Positions 53,760-63,259 of a stretch of 64,000 nucleotides of DNA are shown here, piece after piece. The notes below the pieces were generated by a model. The model did no database searches. It was not told the DNA's origin and worked only from the letters and a program-made list of their open reading frames with translations. This stretch comes from Syntrophus aciditrophicus SB. Its GTDB lineage: Bacteria; Desulfobacterota; Syntrophia; Syntrophales; Syntrophaceae. Numbering within the stretch: the first letter of the stretch is position 1; each line of letters starts with the position of its first letter. The position numbers and the translations under genes are program-made. The stretch spans positions 2,295,001 through 2,359,000 of the forward strand of contig NC_007759.1 in assembly GCF_000013405.1 (NCBI RefSeq), given 5' to 3'.

Positions 53760-54837
53760 ATTTTCCGTGGCATCCCCCCTGATTATCCCCGTTTTTCTGC
53801 CCTGGCAGGGCTGTCGGCAACGCTGCATCTTCTGCAACGAAAGCATTACCACGGGAACATTCCCGGCTGCGTTCAGCGAGGCTGCTTTCGAAAAAACCGT
53901 GACACTTTATTCGGAAAATCAGAAACGGGGGAAAAGCCCGGTTCAGATCGCATTTTACGGCGGGACCTTTACCGGCATGGACCGGAAGGAACAGACCAGG
54001 CTCCTGCAGTTGGCCGAGCCATACATCAGAGAAGGACGAGTCGACAGCCTCCGGATTTCCACAAGGCCGGATGAGATTGACGAAGACCTTCTGGATTTCC
54101 TGCGGCGCCACGGGGTCAGGACTGTGGAACTGGGTGCTCAGTCGCTTGTGGAGGAAGTCCTGCGGCATTCCCGGCGGGGCCATACCGTGGGAGATGTGTT
54201 CTCCGCGGTGGAACGGCTGCGGAGAAAAGGTTTTGAAGTCGGGATCCATCTGATGATGGGACTTCCCGGCGACAGTCCACAATTTTTTGCCGCCACCATC
54301 GACCGGACTCTCGATCTTCAGCCCGACACGGTCAGGCTTCACCCGACCCTGGTCTTCCGGAACACGGTCCTCGCGACCCTTTACGCCAGGGGACAATATT
54401 CCCCCCTCTCGCTGAATGAAGCCGTGGGACTGTCACGGTACGCCCTGCTCCGTCTGGAAAAGGGGGGAATCCCCGTCATCAGACTCGGCCTTCAGAGCAC
54501 CCCGGAAATGGAACTGCCGGGAAATATCGTCGCCGGCCCTTATCATCCGGCCTTCCGCTCACTGGTCAACGCCGCCATCTTTCGGGACATGGCCACAACC
54601 CTGCTCTCCGAAGCAAGGTCTGAAGGGCGGGCGGTTTCTTTTTTCCTGTCACCGCGGGATGTGTCGGACTTCCGTGGGCATAAAGGGGAAAACCTCTCCT
54701 TACTTGCAGAACGCTTCCGCCCCCTGAAGATCGAGGTCACCAACGATCCGGATTATACACGGGGATGGCTGACACTACGGATCGGAGACCGCAGCATCTC
54801 CATGCATCGCACCGGTCTCCGCCCCATCCTTTCATGA
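53746..54837 (+). CDS. Elp3/HemN-like radical SAM protein
   Basis: 363 residues. The [4Fe-4S] motif is CRQRCIFC (C23-x3-C27-x2-C30). AFYGGTFTGMD and ISTRPDEIDEDLL follow, and GIHLMMGLPGDSP is the later SAM-binding part. The group is Elp3-related and often next to rnc; its substrate is not known to me. It lacks the acetyltransferase domain of true Elp3. The ATG at 53746 overlaps rnc. A GTG at 53767 has a better ribosome site (AAGGAG) and may be the real start. Confidence 0.84.
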   Translation: MKESEFSVASPLIIPVFLPWQGCRQRCIFCNESITTGTFPAAFSEAAFEKTVTLYSENQKRGKSPVQIAFYGGTFTGMDRKEQTRLLQLAEPYIREGRVDSLRISTRPDEIDEDLLDFLRRHGVRTVELGAQSLVEEVLRHSRRGHTVGDVFSAVERLRRKGFEVGIHLMMGLPGDSPQFFAATIDRTLDLQPDTVRLHPTLVFRNTVLATLYARGQYSPLSLNEAVGLSRYALLRLEKGGIPVIRLGLQSTPEMELPGNIVAGPYHPAFRSLVNAAIFRDMATTLLSEARSEGRAVSFFLSPRDVSDFRGHKGENLSLLAERFRPLKIEVTNDPDYTRGWLTLRIGDRSISMHRTGLRPILS

Positions 54838-55398
54838 ATGGTCCGGCCGTTTCTGGTAAACCTGCGAGTGGGCACGGTGGCGCTCCCAATTGTCCAGATA
54901 CTGACTGGCGATCCCCGGCTCCCGGATAATAAGCAGGTTTTCCGCGTTTTTTTCCTCTGCCGCCCTGGTGAAATTGAAACTCCCGGTGATGACCGTTTCC
55001 TGATCGATAATCATAATCTTGTTGTGCGCGATGGAATGCTGATCGTCGATAAATGTCGGGATGCCTCTGTTGACGGTAAAATCGGCGGCGCCGTATTTCG
55101 GGGACACGTTGGATTTGTCCAGGATGACGTCCACCTTCACGCCGCGTCTGTGCGCGTTCAGCAACGCTCCGGCAATCGGCCGGGACGTAAAGGAATAGGC
55201 CTGCACCTTGATCTCTCTGGATGCCCGATCCAGCTCCTGAACGATCGCCTCGGTGCCCCCCCCGCCGGGACTGAAGTAAACGCGGATCGCGGCTTTGTCA
55301 ACACTCTGTTCCGCTTCCGGCTGACCGCAGGCGGCGATTCCGATCAGAATGGCTGCAATCAGAAAAAGCCCCGCTGAAATTCTCCAACCTCTGAACAT
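54832..55398 (-). CDS. Phospholipase D-like nuclease/lipoprotein
   Basis: 188 residues. An N-terminal hydrophobic helix ends in a lipobox-like IGIAACG, so it may be an exported lipoprotein. One HKD motif is present, HNKIMIIDQETVITGSFN (H-x-K-x4-D). A single HKD per chain is typical of the dimeric Nuc-type endonucleases. I start at ATG 55398, which follows GGAGG; the open frame continues to 55563. Its stop overlaps that of the convergent radical SAM gene by six bases. Confidence 0.86.
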   Translation of the reverse strand: MFRGWRISAGLFLIAAILIGIAACGQPEAEQSVDKAAIRVYFSPGGGGTEAIVQELDRASREIKVQAYSFTSRPIAGALLNAHRRGVKVDVILDKSNVSPKYGAADFTVNRGIPTFIDDQHSIAHNKIMIIDQETVITGSFNFTRAAEEKNAENLLIIREPGIASQYLDNWERHRAHSQVYQKRPDHS

Positions 55399-55744
55399 CA
55401 ATAAATCCTCCAGATGAAAAACGGGCTGATTCCCCTTCCATGTCACCAGGACGCGATCATCGTCGGATCCGCAGCCGGCATCTCGGCCGTCGCTCCGGGC
55501 AGGCCTGCGTTGTCTCTGTCTTTCCGCCTCGATATCGCCTCTGATCCGGAACTGGAATTCCATGCCCTATACATATGACAACGGCCTTCTACATCCGCCG
55601 GATTTTTTCGTCAAGTCCGGGAAAATTTTTTAATTTTGCCTGCCCGGATTATCGCGCGATCCTGTATGGCCATCGTATTGTTCCGGTTGCAGCTCCGGTG
55701 AAATCCATGTTATGGACAGAAAAAGTTCAGGAGGTTGCTCCATC
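55399..55744. other. Divergent intergenic region between the PLD-like gene and era
   Basis: 346 bases. An AT-rich stretch near 55610-55640 may hold the era promoter; no clear box pair. Nothing else recognised. Confidence 0.5.
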
Positions 55745-56632
55745 ATGTTCAAGTCCGGTTTCATCGGAATCATCGGCAGACCCAATGTAGGAAAATCAAC
55801 ACTTCTCAACGGTATTCTGGGCGAGAAACTGGCCATCATCACCCACAAGCCCCAAACCACACGGAATCGGATCATGGGGATAAGAAACGCGGACAACGCC
55901 CAGTTTATCTTTGTGGATACCCCGGGGATTCATTCGGCCAGCACTCCCCTGAACCGGCTCATGGTCCGCACGGCCACGGAAACCTTCACCGATTCCGATA
56001 TCCTTCTTCTCGTTGTGGAAGCGGGACAGGCGGTCCACCCGGAAGACCTTCCCATTATCGAGTCCCTGAAAGAGAGCGGGACCATCTCCTTTCTGATTCT
56101 CAACAAAATCGATCTGATCCGGAAGGAGCAGCTTCTGCCGCTGATGGACGCCTACCGCAATCTGCATTCCTTTGCCGAACTGATCCCGATTTCCGCTTTG
56201 ACGGGAGAGGGAATTCCCCTTCTTCTGGATGAACTCTGGAAATACCTGCCTGAAGGCCCCCAATATTTTCCCGACGACATGATGACCGATCAGAGCGAAC
56301 GATTTCTTGCCGCGGAGATCATCCGGGAAAAGATTCTCCTGCTCACCCACAAGGAAATCCCCTATTCTTCCGCCGTCGTCGTCGATGCCTTCAAGGAGGA
56401 TGAAGCCAGAAATCTCATCCGAATTTCGGCCACGATCAACGTGGAAAAGGAATCACAAAAGGGAATCATCATCGGCAAAAAGGGAACCATGCTGAAAGAG
56501 ATCGGTACAAGGGCACGGGTGGATATGGAAAAGTTCTTCGCGACCCGGATTTTCCTGGAATTGTTTGTGCGGGTCAGAAAAGACTGGACAAAGGATCCCA
56601 GAATGCTGCGGGAATTCGGGTATAACGAGTAG
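55745..56632 (+). CDS. era: GTPase Era
   Basis: Ribosome-assembly GTPase acting on 16S rRNA. 295 residues: G domain with GRPNVGKSTLLN (about 10-21), DTPGIHSA and NKID, and a C-terminal KH domain with KGIIIGKKGTMLKEIG (GxxG type). ATG 55745 follows CAGGAGG. Located after rnc/radical SAM as in many bacteria, here separated by the PLD-like gene. Confidence 0.96.
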   Translation: MFKSGFIGIIGRPNVGKSTLLNGILGEKLAIITHKPQTTRNRIMGIRNADNAQFIFVDTPGIHSASTPLNRLMVRTATETFTDSDILLLVVEAGQAVHPEDLPIIESLKESGTISFLILNKIDLIRKEQLLPLMDAYRNLHSFAELIPISALTGEGIPLLLDELWKYLPEGPQYFPDDMMTDQSERFLAAEIIREKILLLTHKEIPYSSAVVVDAFKEDEARNLIRISATINVEKESQKGIIIGKKGTMLKEIGTRARVDMEKFFATRIFLELFVRVRKDWTKDPRMLREFGYNE

Positions 56633-56844
56633 GCATGATTTCACGGGAAAACTTTTTCCTTGAAATGGATAAAAAGTTGTGACAGACAGCCGCTTACTCA
56701 AAGAGTCCGGAAACGCAGATCAATATCAAAATTTGCATTTTTTCTTCCCGTCCGTTTCGTTCAGCAAGAAGCCCTGTTTCACGGGACATTCCCCTTCCAC
56801 CCTTAACAGGAACTGCTGGATGAATCGTTCATAAGGAGTATTTT

Positions 56845-58188
56845 TTGGAAAGAAACACGATAGTTGCCATTGTTGGACGACCCAACGTGGGCAAATCAAC
56901 ATTGTTCAACCGACTGTCACAGAAAAGCAAGGCAATCGTCATTGACGTGCCGGGAGCCACGCGGGACCGGAATTATGCGGACTGCACCTGGCATGGACGA
57001 CGATACACCCTCATCGACACGGGAGGATTTGAACCGGCATCCACGGAAACCATTCTCATTCAGATGAGGGAACAGACTCATCTGGCCATTGAAGAAGCCG
57101 ACATCATCATCTTCCTGATGGATGGACGGGACGGTCTGACCCCTGCCGATATTGAAATCGTGCAATTGTTGCGCGAAGGAGGGAAAAAGGTTTTTTATGC
57201 CGTCAACAAGGTGGACGGTCCCCGGCATGAGGGCCTCCTGCCGGAATTCTACCGTCTTGGAGTCTCCCGTATCCATGACATCTCAGCCCAGCATGGCCTG
57301 GGCATCGATGAACTGATGGAGGACCTGTCGGCCTGTCTCCCTGAGGAAGCAGCGTCTGCCGGCGAAGAAGGAGAAGAGGAGGACCGGATCCGGATCGCCC
57401 TGATCGGCAAGCCCAATGTGGGCAAGTCATCACTGCTCAATAAAATCCTGGGCTACGAACGGACCATCGCCAATCCCACGCCGGGCACCACGCGGGATGC
57501 CATCGACACCCCCTTTGAATTCGACGGTCACAGGTATCTGCTGATCGACACAGCCGGCATCCGCAAAAAGAGCCGGATCAGCCTGAGTCTCGAAAAATAC
57601 AGCGTCATTCAGGCACTGAAGACCCTGGACCGATGTGATATCGCCCTGCTGCTCATCGACGCGGAAGAGGGAATCACCGATCAGGACACCAAAATCGCCG
57701 GGCTGGCCTTTGAAAAGGGCAGAGCCGTCATTATCGTGGTGAACAAATGGGACCTCGTCGCCAAGGACAACAGCACGGTGGGACGTTACGTGCGGGACAT
57801 TAAGGATCGGCTGAAATTCATGGATTTTTCCCCCATCATCTTTGTCTCCGCCCTGTCCGGTCAGCGGGTGACGCGGATTTTCGCTCTGGTGCAGGAGGTT
57901 TATCGTCAGTACACGACCCGGATCAGCACGGGGGAGCTGAACCGGAAAGTGATGGAGATTGTGTCCAAAAATCCGCCGCCCCAGTATCAGCAAAAGGCGC
58001 ATCCCTTCAATTATGTTACCCAGGTGTCCATCAAGCCTCCCACCTTTGCCTTTTTTGTCGGCAAGCCTGCTGAAATCCATTTTTCCTACGAACGTTACCT
58101 GATTAACTCCCTGAGGGAAGCCTTAGGTTTCACTACGGTTCCCATAAGGCTCGTCTTCCGGAGAAAGCATCGTAATATCGGTTCATGA
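56845..58188 (+). CDS. der: Ribosome-associated GTPase Der (EngA)
   Basis: 447 residues with the two tandem G domains unique to Der: GRPNVGKSTLFNRL (about 11-24) and GKPNVGKSSLLNKI (about 188-201), followed by a KH-like C-terminal domain. It matures the 50S ribosomal subunit. The start codon is TTG at 56845, six bases after AAGGAG. It lies 212 bases beyond era with no feature between; the IS element is inserted 75 bases after its stop. Confidence 0.96.
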   Translation: MERNTIVAIVGRPNVGKSTLFNRLSQKSKAIVIDVPGATRDRNYADCTWHGRRYTLIDTGGFEPASTETILIQMREQTHLAIEEADIIIFLMDGRDGLTPADIEIVQLLREGGKKVFYAVNKVDGPRHEGLLPEFYRLGVSRIHDISAQHGLGIDELMEDLSACLPEEAASAGEEGEEEDRIRIALIGKPNVGKSSLLNKILGYERTIANPTPGTTRDAIDTPFEFDGHRYLLIDTAGIRKKSRISLSLEKYSVIQALKTLDRCDIALLLIDAEEGITDQDTKIAGLAFEKGRAVIIVVNKWDLVAKDNSTVGRYVRDIKDRLKFMDFSPIIFVSALSGQRVTRIFALVQEVYRQYTTRISTGELNRKVMEIVSKNPPPQYQQKAHPFNYVTQVSIKPPTFAFFVGKPAEIHFSYERYLINSLREALGFTTVPIRLVFRRKHRNIGS

Positions 58189-58257
58189 TTACCGTTCCGG
58201 ATCAGGAATGATCTCAAGACGCCCGGCCTGTTTTCATCTTGACACCCCCTGACTTTT

Positions 58258-58263
58258 TAAGTA
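58258..58263. repeat. Left target-site duplication of the IS element
   Basis: TAAGTA, identical to the six bases at 59859-59864 beyond the right end. Confidence 0.7.
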
Positions 58264-59858
58264 GTCCGTCCTGAAAAATAGGATGTGAAAAATTTTTTGG
58301 TTGATCGATTCTTTGAAAACTGAAGATGATTGCGGCTAAAGAAGAGATTTTCTGAATGATTTTCTCTACACTGTCTGTCGATTCCCTCTAAGGCTTGCTT
58401 TTATCCCATTTGCCCATGCAGTTGGACAATCTTTTTCATGTTCCAGGCGAGGGTGGCCCATACAACATTGACGGTATCTCCTGCCGCTCCCTTGTACCGA
58501 CAGCGATTCATGCGATGATCGCTTTTGAGATGACCGATAACGGGTTCAATCTTGACTCTTTGCTTCAAGGCTTTTCTGAACCAGGATTCTTTGCTGTCCG
58601 GATGAGGCGTCTTTCCCTTCTTTGGAATGGCGATTCTTTTGATGCCCCACCGTCTGCGGCAGTTTTCCTGTTTTTTGAGGGATTGATCGAATCCCCGATC
58701 CGCCGCAACTTCTCGTGGTCGTTGTCCCACATTGGTCTTGATTCCGGTGATCACCCGTCCCAAGGTCTTCACATCGGCGACGTTATGCTGATATTCCACA
58801 TGGGACAGGATCAAACCGTCATCGTTTTTTGCAAGAGCAATAAGTGCTCCAAACTCAGTGTCGGGGTGGCTCTTTCCTTTCCTGATCACGGCCACATTCG
58901 GCTCATGAAGGGAGTAAATCCGCTTTCGAGGAAGGTGGCCGGAGAGAACCTCCTCCGTTTGATTGACGATTTTCTTCCCGAGAGAAACCAGACGATTGAG
59001 TTTCCGTCCCGATTCCTTGAGCCCTCGACGGTAAAGACTGCTTACCACCCTTCCGGTCTTTTCGACCACATGACGGGTCATCTCTTTGAGTTTTTTGATC
59101 TCCTCTTTCCTGCCTTCCGGATTTTTTCGGTGGAACTTCTTGATTCCGAGGAGGAGTTTTTTACCAGATCGATTGAAGGTGCGAAAGGGCTTCCGAAGGG
59201 TTACCTCCTCACGAACCCTTTGGACTTGCTTGACGATCTTCTCTCTAATCCGGTAAAGGAGATCGGCGTCCGTCGGATAGGCGATGTTCTTGGGTTGAGC
59301 AGTGGTATCGACCGCCACCCGTCTGGCTTTTACCAAGCCCATCTCGGACCAGGTCTTGAGCAACGCCGCCTCTATCTCTTTCATCCCTTCCGTGCCGATT
59401 CGATTCCGAAACTTCACCAGGGATGTGGCTTCCATAATCTGTCCACGCTGAAAGCTGTTGAATCCGCAAAAGCACTGCCAGTAGGCGTTTTCATGCAGCA
59501 TTTCAACCGCTCGTTCGTCGGAACAGTTATAGCGATGTTTCAAAATGTGTATGCCGACCATCAGTCGAATGGATTTCCCCTGGCGACCCCGGAGGCTATA
59601 GTAAGCAGACAGTGTATCATGGATGTTGTCCCAATCGATCAAGCGTGCGGCACGAAGTAACTCATGCTCCGGGTTGAGGACATCCGAAAACTGCGTCTCG
59701 AACATAAGAAGTTGCCTTTCTGGAATATGTACTTTCATATCAGCCACTTATAGTACATTTTCAGAGTAGAAACAACTGCAAATCCACAATTTTCTTCAGT
59801 TTTCAAAGAACAGTTTCATTATTTATGCGGGTTGCAGCCCGTATTTTTCAGGACGGAC
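58264..59858 (-). mobile_element. Complete insertion sequence (IS4/IS5-like, 1595 bp)
   Basis: The ends are perfect 17-bp inverted repeats: GTCCGTCCTGAAAAATA at 58264-58280 and its complement at 59842-59858. It is flanked by 6-bp direct repeats TAAGTA. A second 17-bp inverted pair lies inside, TTCTTTGAAAACTGAAG (58309-58325) and its complement (59794-59810), 45 and 48 bases from the tips. One full-length transposase gene fills the rest. Intact ends and gene suggest recent, possibly still active, insertion between der and livJ. Confidence 0.92.
58401..59738 (-). CDS. IS transposase (DDE type, IS4/IS5-like)
   Basis: 445 residues. The N-terminal DUF772-type domain (about 15-110) has LMVGIHILKHRYNCSDERAV. 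The DDE catalytic core follows with VAVDTTAQPKNIAYPTDADLL carrying the first Asp; the two halves are VAVDTTAQPKNIAYP and TDADLL. EVAADRGFD holds the second Asp and RVKIEPVIGHLKSDHRMNR the Glu. ATG 59738 is my choice; a GTG three codons upstream is equally possible. No frameshift or stop seen. Confidence 0.92.
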   Translation of the reverse strand: MKVHIPERQLLMFETQFSDVLNPEHELLRAARLIDWDNIHDTLSAYYSLRGRQGKSIRLMVGIHILKHRYNCSDERAVEMLHENAYWQCFCGFNSFQRGQIMEATSLVKFRNRIGTEGMKEIEAALLKTWSEMGLVKARRVAVDTTAQPKNIAYPTDADLLYRIREKIVKQVQRVREEVTLRKPFRTFNRSGKKLLLGIKKFHRKNPEGRKEEIKKLKEMTRHVVEKTGRVVSSLYRRGLKESGRKLNRLVSLGKKIVNQTEEVLSGHLPRKRIYSLHEPNVAVIRKGKSHPDTEFGALIALAKNDDGLILSHVEYQHNVADVKTLGRVITGIKTNVGQRPREVAADRGFDQSLKKQENCRRRWGIKRIAIPKKGKTPHPDSKESWFRKALKQRVKIEPVIGHLKSDHRMNRCRYKGAAGDTVNVVWATLAWNMKKIVQLHGQMG

Positions 59859-59864
59859 TAAGTA
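59859..59864. repeat. Right target-site duplication of the IS element
   Basis: TAAGTA, the copy matching 58258-58263. Confidence 0.7.
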
Positions 59865-59946
59865 GTAAGGATAGATTTCAAAACAGGAATCGACGGACAA
59901 TCGCCATTACACATCAAACTCATAGAATATGTTTCAGGAGGGCAGA

Positions 59947-61131
59947 ATGAGTCGTTTCAGAAAATTTCATTCTTTCAGACTTTTATTTTCAGGATTGCTG
60001 ATCCTGTTTTTCATTGTTTCGTTTGCAGGATGCGGTAAAGACCAGGGGAAAGCGCCTGCGGGAGGAGAAAAGAAAGAAACCGCGGCAGGAGCCATCCGGA
60101 TCGGCGTCGCCGGCTCTCACAGCGGCGATCTGGCCTCCTACGGGCTGCCCACGGTCAAGGCGGCGGAACTGGTGGTTAAGGGCATCAATGCCAAAGGCGG
60201 CATTCTGGGCCGAAAGGTTGAACTGCTTGTCGAAGACGATGCCTGCAAACCGGAAATGGCGGCCAACATCGCGGCGAAACTGGTCTCCTCGAAGGTCGAC
60301 GCCGTCATCGGTCACATCTGCAGCGGCGCGACGAAAGCAGCCATCGGCATATACAAGGATGCCGGGATCATTGCCATATCCCCCTCGGCAACCCACCCGG
60401 AGCTGACCCAGAGCGGGCAGTACCCGAACTTTTTCCGGACCATCGCCCCGGATGACGCCCAGGCGAGGCTGCAGGTGGATTTTGCCATCAACAGTCTGAA
60501 GGCCCGCAGGATCGCGGTTCTCCATGATAAGGGCGATTACGGCAAGGGCCTGGCCGAATACGCCAGAAAATTCATCGAGTCATCGAACGCGGCTCAGGTT
60601 GTCCTCTTCGAAGGCGTAACCCCGGGGGCGGTGGACTATTCAGCAGTCGTTCAGAAGATCAAAGGATCTGACGCCGATGCCGTTATTTATGGCGGCTATC
60701 ACCCGGAGGCGTCATCCATTGTCATGCAGATGCGCAAGAAAAACATGAAAACCTGGTTCATCTCCGATGACGGGGTTAAGGACATCACATTCATCAAGGT
60801 AGCCGGCTCCTATGCCGAGGGCGTCTATGCCACCGGTCCCAGGGACACATCCTCCAATCCCCTGGCCATTGCCGCCAATGAAGCACACAAGAAAGCCTAT
60901 GGTTCCGATCCCGGAGCCTTCTATCTGAATGCCTATGCGGCGACCCAGGCGCTGCTCAACGCCATCGAGAAGGCCGGCTCCACGGATTCTGAAAAGATTA
61001 AACAGACCCTGCGTTCTCAGGACGTGGATACCCCCCTGGGGAAGATCCGCTTTGACGAACGTGGGGATGCCCTGGGCGTGGGTTTTGCCATGTATCAAGT
61101 AAAAAACGGAGCCTACGTCGAGGTTAAATAA
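59947..61131 (+). CDS. livJ: Branched-chain amino acid ABC transporter substrate-binding lipoprotein
   Basis: 394 residues. Signal sequence with lipobox SFAGC (Cys near 29), then a Thr/Gly/Lys linker, then a type I periplasmic binding fold starting IRIGVAGSHSGDLASYG. LVVKGINAKGGILGRKVEL is a family signature. It delivers Leu/Ile/Val or a related compound to LivHMGF. ATG 59947 follows AGGAGGG; an in-frame ATG at 59929 is less likely. The upstream IS may have altered its promoter. Confidence 0.93.
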   Translation: MSRFRKFHSFRLLFSGLLILFFIVSFAGCGKDQGKAPAGGEKKETAAGAIRIGVAGSHSGDLASYGLPTVKAAELVVKGINAKGGILGRKVELLVEDDACKPEMAANIAAKLVSSKVDAVIGHICSGATKAAIGIYKDAGIIAISPSATHPELTQSGQYPNFFRTIAPDDAQARLQVDFAINSLKARRIAVLHDKGDYGKGLAEYARKFIESSNAAQVVLFEGVTPGAVDYSAVVQKIKGSDADAVIYGGYHPEASSIVMQMRKKNMKTWFISDDGVKDITFIKVAGSYAEGVYATGPRDTSSNPLAIAANEAHKKAYGSDPGAFYLNAYAATQALLNAIEKAGSTDSEKIKQTLRSQDVDTPLGKIRFDERGDALGVGFAMYQVKNGAYVEVK

Positions 61132-61150
61132 GTTCAATCAGTCAGGTAAA

Positions 61151-62053
61151 ATGGACTATTTTCTGGAGCTTCTGGTCGGGGGGCTGACCCGCGGCAGTAT
61201 TTACGCCCTCATCGCCCTCGGCTACACGATGGTGTACGGCATCATCGAATTGATCAATTTCGCTCACGGCGAGATTTACATGATCGGGGCCTTCACGGCG
61301 CTGATCGTCGCCGGCGTGCTCACCCTTAATGGATTTTCAGGAATTTCCGTTCTGATCCTGGCGGCGGTCTTTGCCGTGGTTTACGCCTCCGCCTACGGGT
61401 TTACCGTGGAAAAAATCGCCTATAAGCCGCTGCGTCAGGCGCCACGGCTTTCGCCGTTGATCAGCGCCATCGGGATGTCCATTTTTCTTCAGAATTACGT
61501 CCTCCTTGCCCAGACCTCCGATTTCCTCCCCTTCCCCAATCTTTTGCCCCAGTTTGACTTCATGGCCCCCTATGCTCACATCATGGGTTCGACCGAACTG
61601 TTCATCGTCGCCACGACAGCTTTGATCATGATCTTCCTCACCCTGCTGATCAAATTTACACGGATGGGAAAGGCGATGCGCGCCACCGCCCAGGACCGCA
61701 CGATGGCCATGCTCACCGGCGTCAACGTCAACCGCGTGATCTCCAACACCTTCATCCTGGGTTCCGCCCTGGCCGCTATCGGAGGCGTGCTCATCGCTTC
61801 CCACATCGGCCGGATCAATTTCTACATCGGTTTTATCGCCGGGATCAAGGCGTTTACCGCGGCTGTGCTGGGCGGAATCGGCAGCATCCCGGGCGCCGTC
61901 CTCGGCGGACTGGTTCTGGGATGGACGGAAAGCTTCGCCACGGGTTATGTCTCCAGCGATTACGAAGATGTCTTTGCGTTCCTGCTGCTGGTGCTCGTTT
62001 TGATTTTCCGACCCGCCGGCCTTCTGGGGCGATCTCCAACCCGCAAGGTATAA
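61151..62053 (+). CDS. livH: Branched-chain amino acid ABC transporter permease LivH
   Basis: 300 residues, about eight membrane helices. GLTRGSIYALIALGYTMVYG at the start and the cytoplasmic coupling-loop sequence GKAMRATAQDRTMAMLTGVN are typical of LivH. GSALAAIGGVLIA and AAVLGGIGSIPGAVLGGL follow. It begins 19 bases after livJ. Confidence 0.95.
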   Translation: MDYFLELLVGGLTRGSIYALIALGYTMVYGIIELINFAHGEIYMIGAFTALIVAGVLTLNGFSGISVLILAAVFAVVYASAYGFTVEKIAYKPLRQAPRLSPLISAIGMSIFLQNYVLLAQTSDFLPFPNLLPQFDFMAPYAHIMGSTELFIVATTALIMIFLTLLIKFTRMGKAMRATAQDRTMAMLTGVNVNRVISNTFILGSALAAIGGVLIASHIGRINFYIGFIAGIKAFTAAVLGGIGSIPGAVLGGLVLGWTESFATGYVSSDYEDVFAFLLLVLVLIFRPAGLLGRSPTRKV

Positions 62054-62056
62054 GTC

Positions 62057-63259
62057 ATGAAGAAGGTAAAGAATGCCGTCCTGACCTCCCTCTGGTTCAT
62101 GTTTCTCACGTTTCCTCTACTGGCGATCCGGGTGAACACGATCGAAAACATTGTGGAATGGCGTTGGAAAAACATGATTATCGTCGGAATCGGCACCTTC
62201 GTTATGTCGCTTCTCTGGCAATACATGCAGGCCAGAAAGGGATCAGGTCCGGGACCGGCTGAAAAGAAAAATGAATACCTGCATTTTTTTTCCCGAAAAA
62301 TTCTCGATGAACCGTTGATTTACAAGTCGATCCTTGTTTCCGGTGGACTGTTCGCCCTTGTTTTTCCCTTTCTTTTCTCCAGTTATCAGACCAGCATCAT
62401 GACGACGGCTCTTCTTTACATCGTTCTCGGACTGGGACTGAACATCGTCGTGGGACTTGCGGGCCTGCTCGATCTAGGCTATGTGGCCTTTTATGCCGTA
62501 GGCGCTTACACCTATGCCCTTCTCAATGTCCACTTCGGCGTGGGATTCTGGACCGCGCTGCCCATCGGCGCCCTGCTCGCCGCCTGTTTCGGCGTTATCC
62601 TCGGCTTTCCCGTCCTGAGGCTCCGGGGGGATTATCTGGCAATCGTAACCCTGGGATTCGGAGAAATCATCCGTCTCATTCTCGAAAACTGGAATGCCTT
62701 TTCTTTTGGCCCCAGCGGTATTTCCAACATTCCTCGCCCTGGCTTCTTCGGCATCGAACTCAGCCTGCAAAACGCCACAATTTATATCTATTATCTCATG
62801 ATCGCCCTCTGCCTCTTCACCATTCTGGTGGTTAACCGCCTCCAGCATTCGCGTATCGGCCGGGCCTGGATCGCTCTTCGGGAGGATGAACTGGCCTGCG
62901 AAGCCATGGGGGTTGACAAAACTCGAACGAAACTGACCGCTTTTGCCCTGGGAGCCACCTGGGCCGGCATGGCCGGGGTGATCCTGGCCGCCAAGACCAC
63001 CTTCATCAATCCGGCGAGCTTCACCTTTCTGGAATCGGCCATGATTCTATCCATCGTTGTGCTGGGAGGCATGGGTTCAATCCCCGGCGTGATTCTGGGC
63101 GCCCTGCTGTTGATGCTTCTTCCGGAATACCTGAGGGTCTTCAAGGATTACAGGATGCTCCTCTTCGGAGCCACCATGGTGCTGATGATGGTCTTCCGGC
63201 CACAGGGCATGATCACGGCCGTCCGGCGGACCTATCAGTACAAGGAGAACGATTCGTGA
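62057..63259 (+). CDS. livM: Branched-chain amino acid ABC transporter permease LivM
   Basis: 400 residues. A longer N-terminal part with extra hydrophobic segments (about 1-75) precedes the LivM core (YIVLGLGLNIVVGLAGLLDL, then the coupling loop GRAWIALREDELACEAMGV). The second half has LGGMGSIPGVILGALLLMLL. Its stop overlaps the livG GTG start (GTGA). Confidence 0.95.
   Translation: MKKVKNAVLTSLWFMFLTFPLLAIRVNTIENIVEWRWKNMIIVGIGTFVMSLLWQYMQARKGSGPGPAEKKNEYLHFFSRKILDEPLIYKSILVSGGLFALVFPFLFSSYQTSIMTTALLYIVLGLGLNIVVGLAGLLDLGYVAFYAVGAYTYALLNVHFGVGFWTALPIGALLAACFGVILGFPVLRLRGDYLAIVTLGFGEIIRLILENWNAFSFGPSGISNIPRPGFFGIELSLQNATIYIYYLMIALCLFTILVVNRLQHSRIGRAWIALREDELACEAMGVDKTRTKLTAFALGATWAGMAGVILAAKTTFINPASFTFLESAMILSIVVLGGMGSIPGVILGALLLMLLPEYLRVFKDYRMLLFGATMVLMMVFRPQGMITAVRRTYQYKENDS

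Noticed and set aside
58395-59660. 421-codon plus-strand frame inside the IS element
   Set aside because: Antisense to the transposase; no transposase or passenger-gene similarity.
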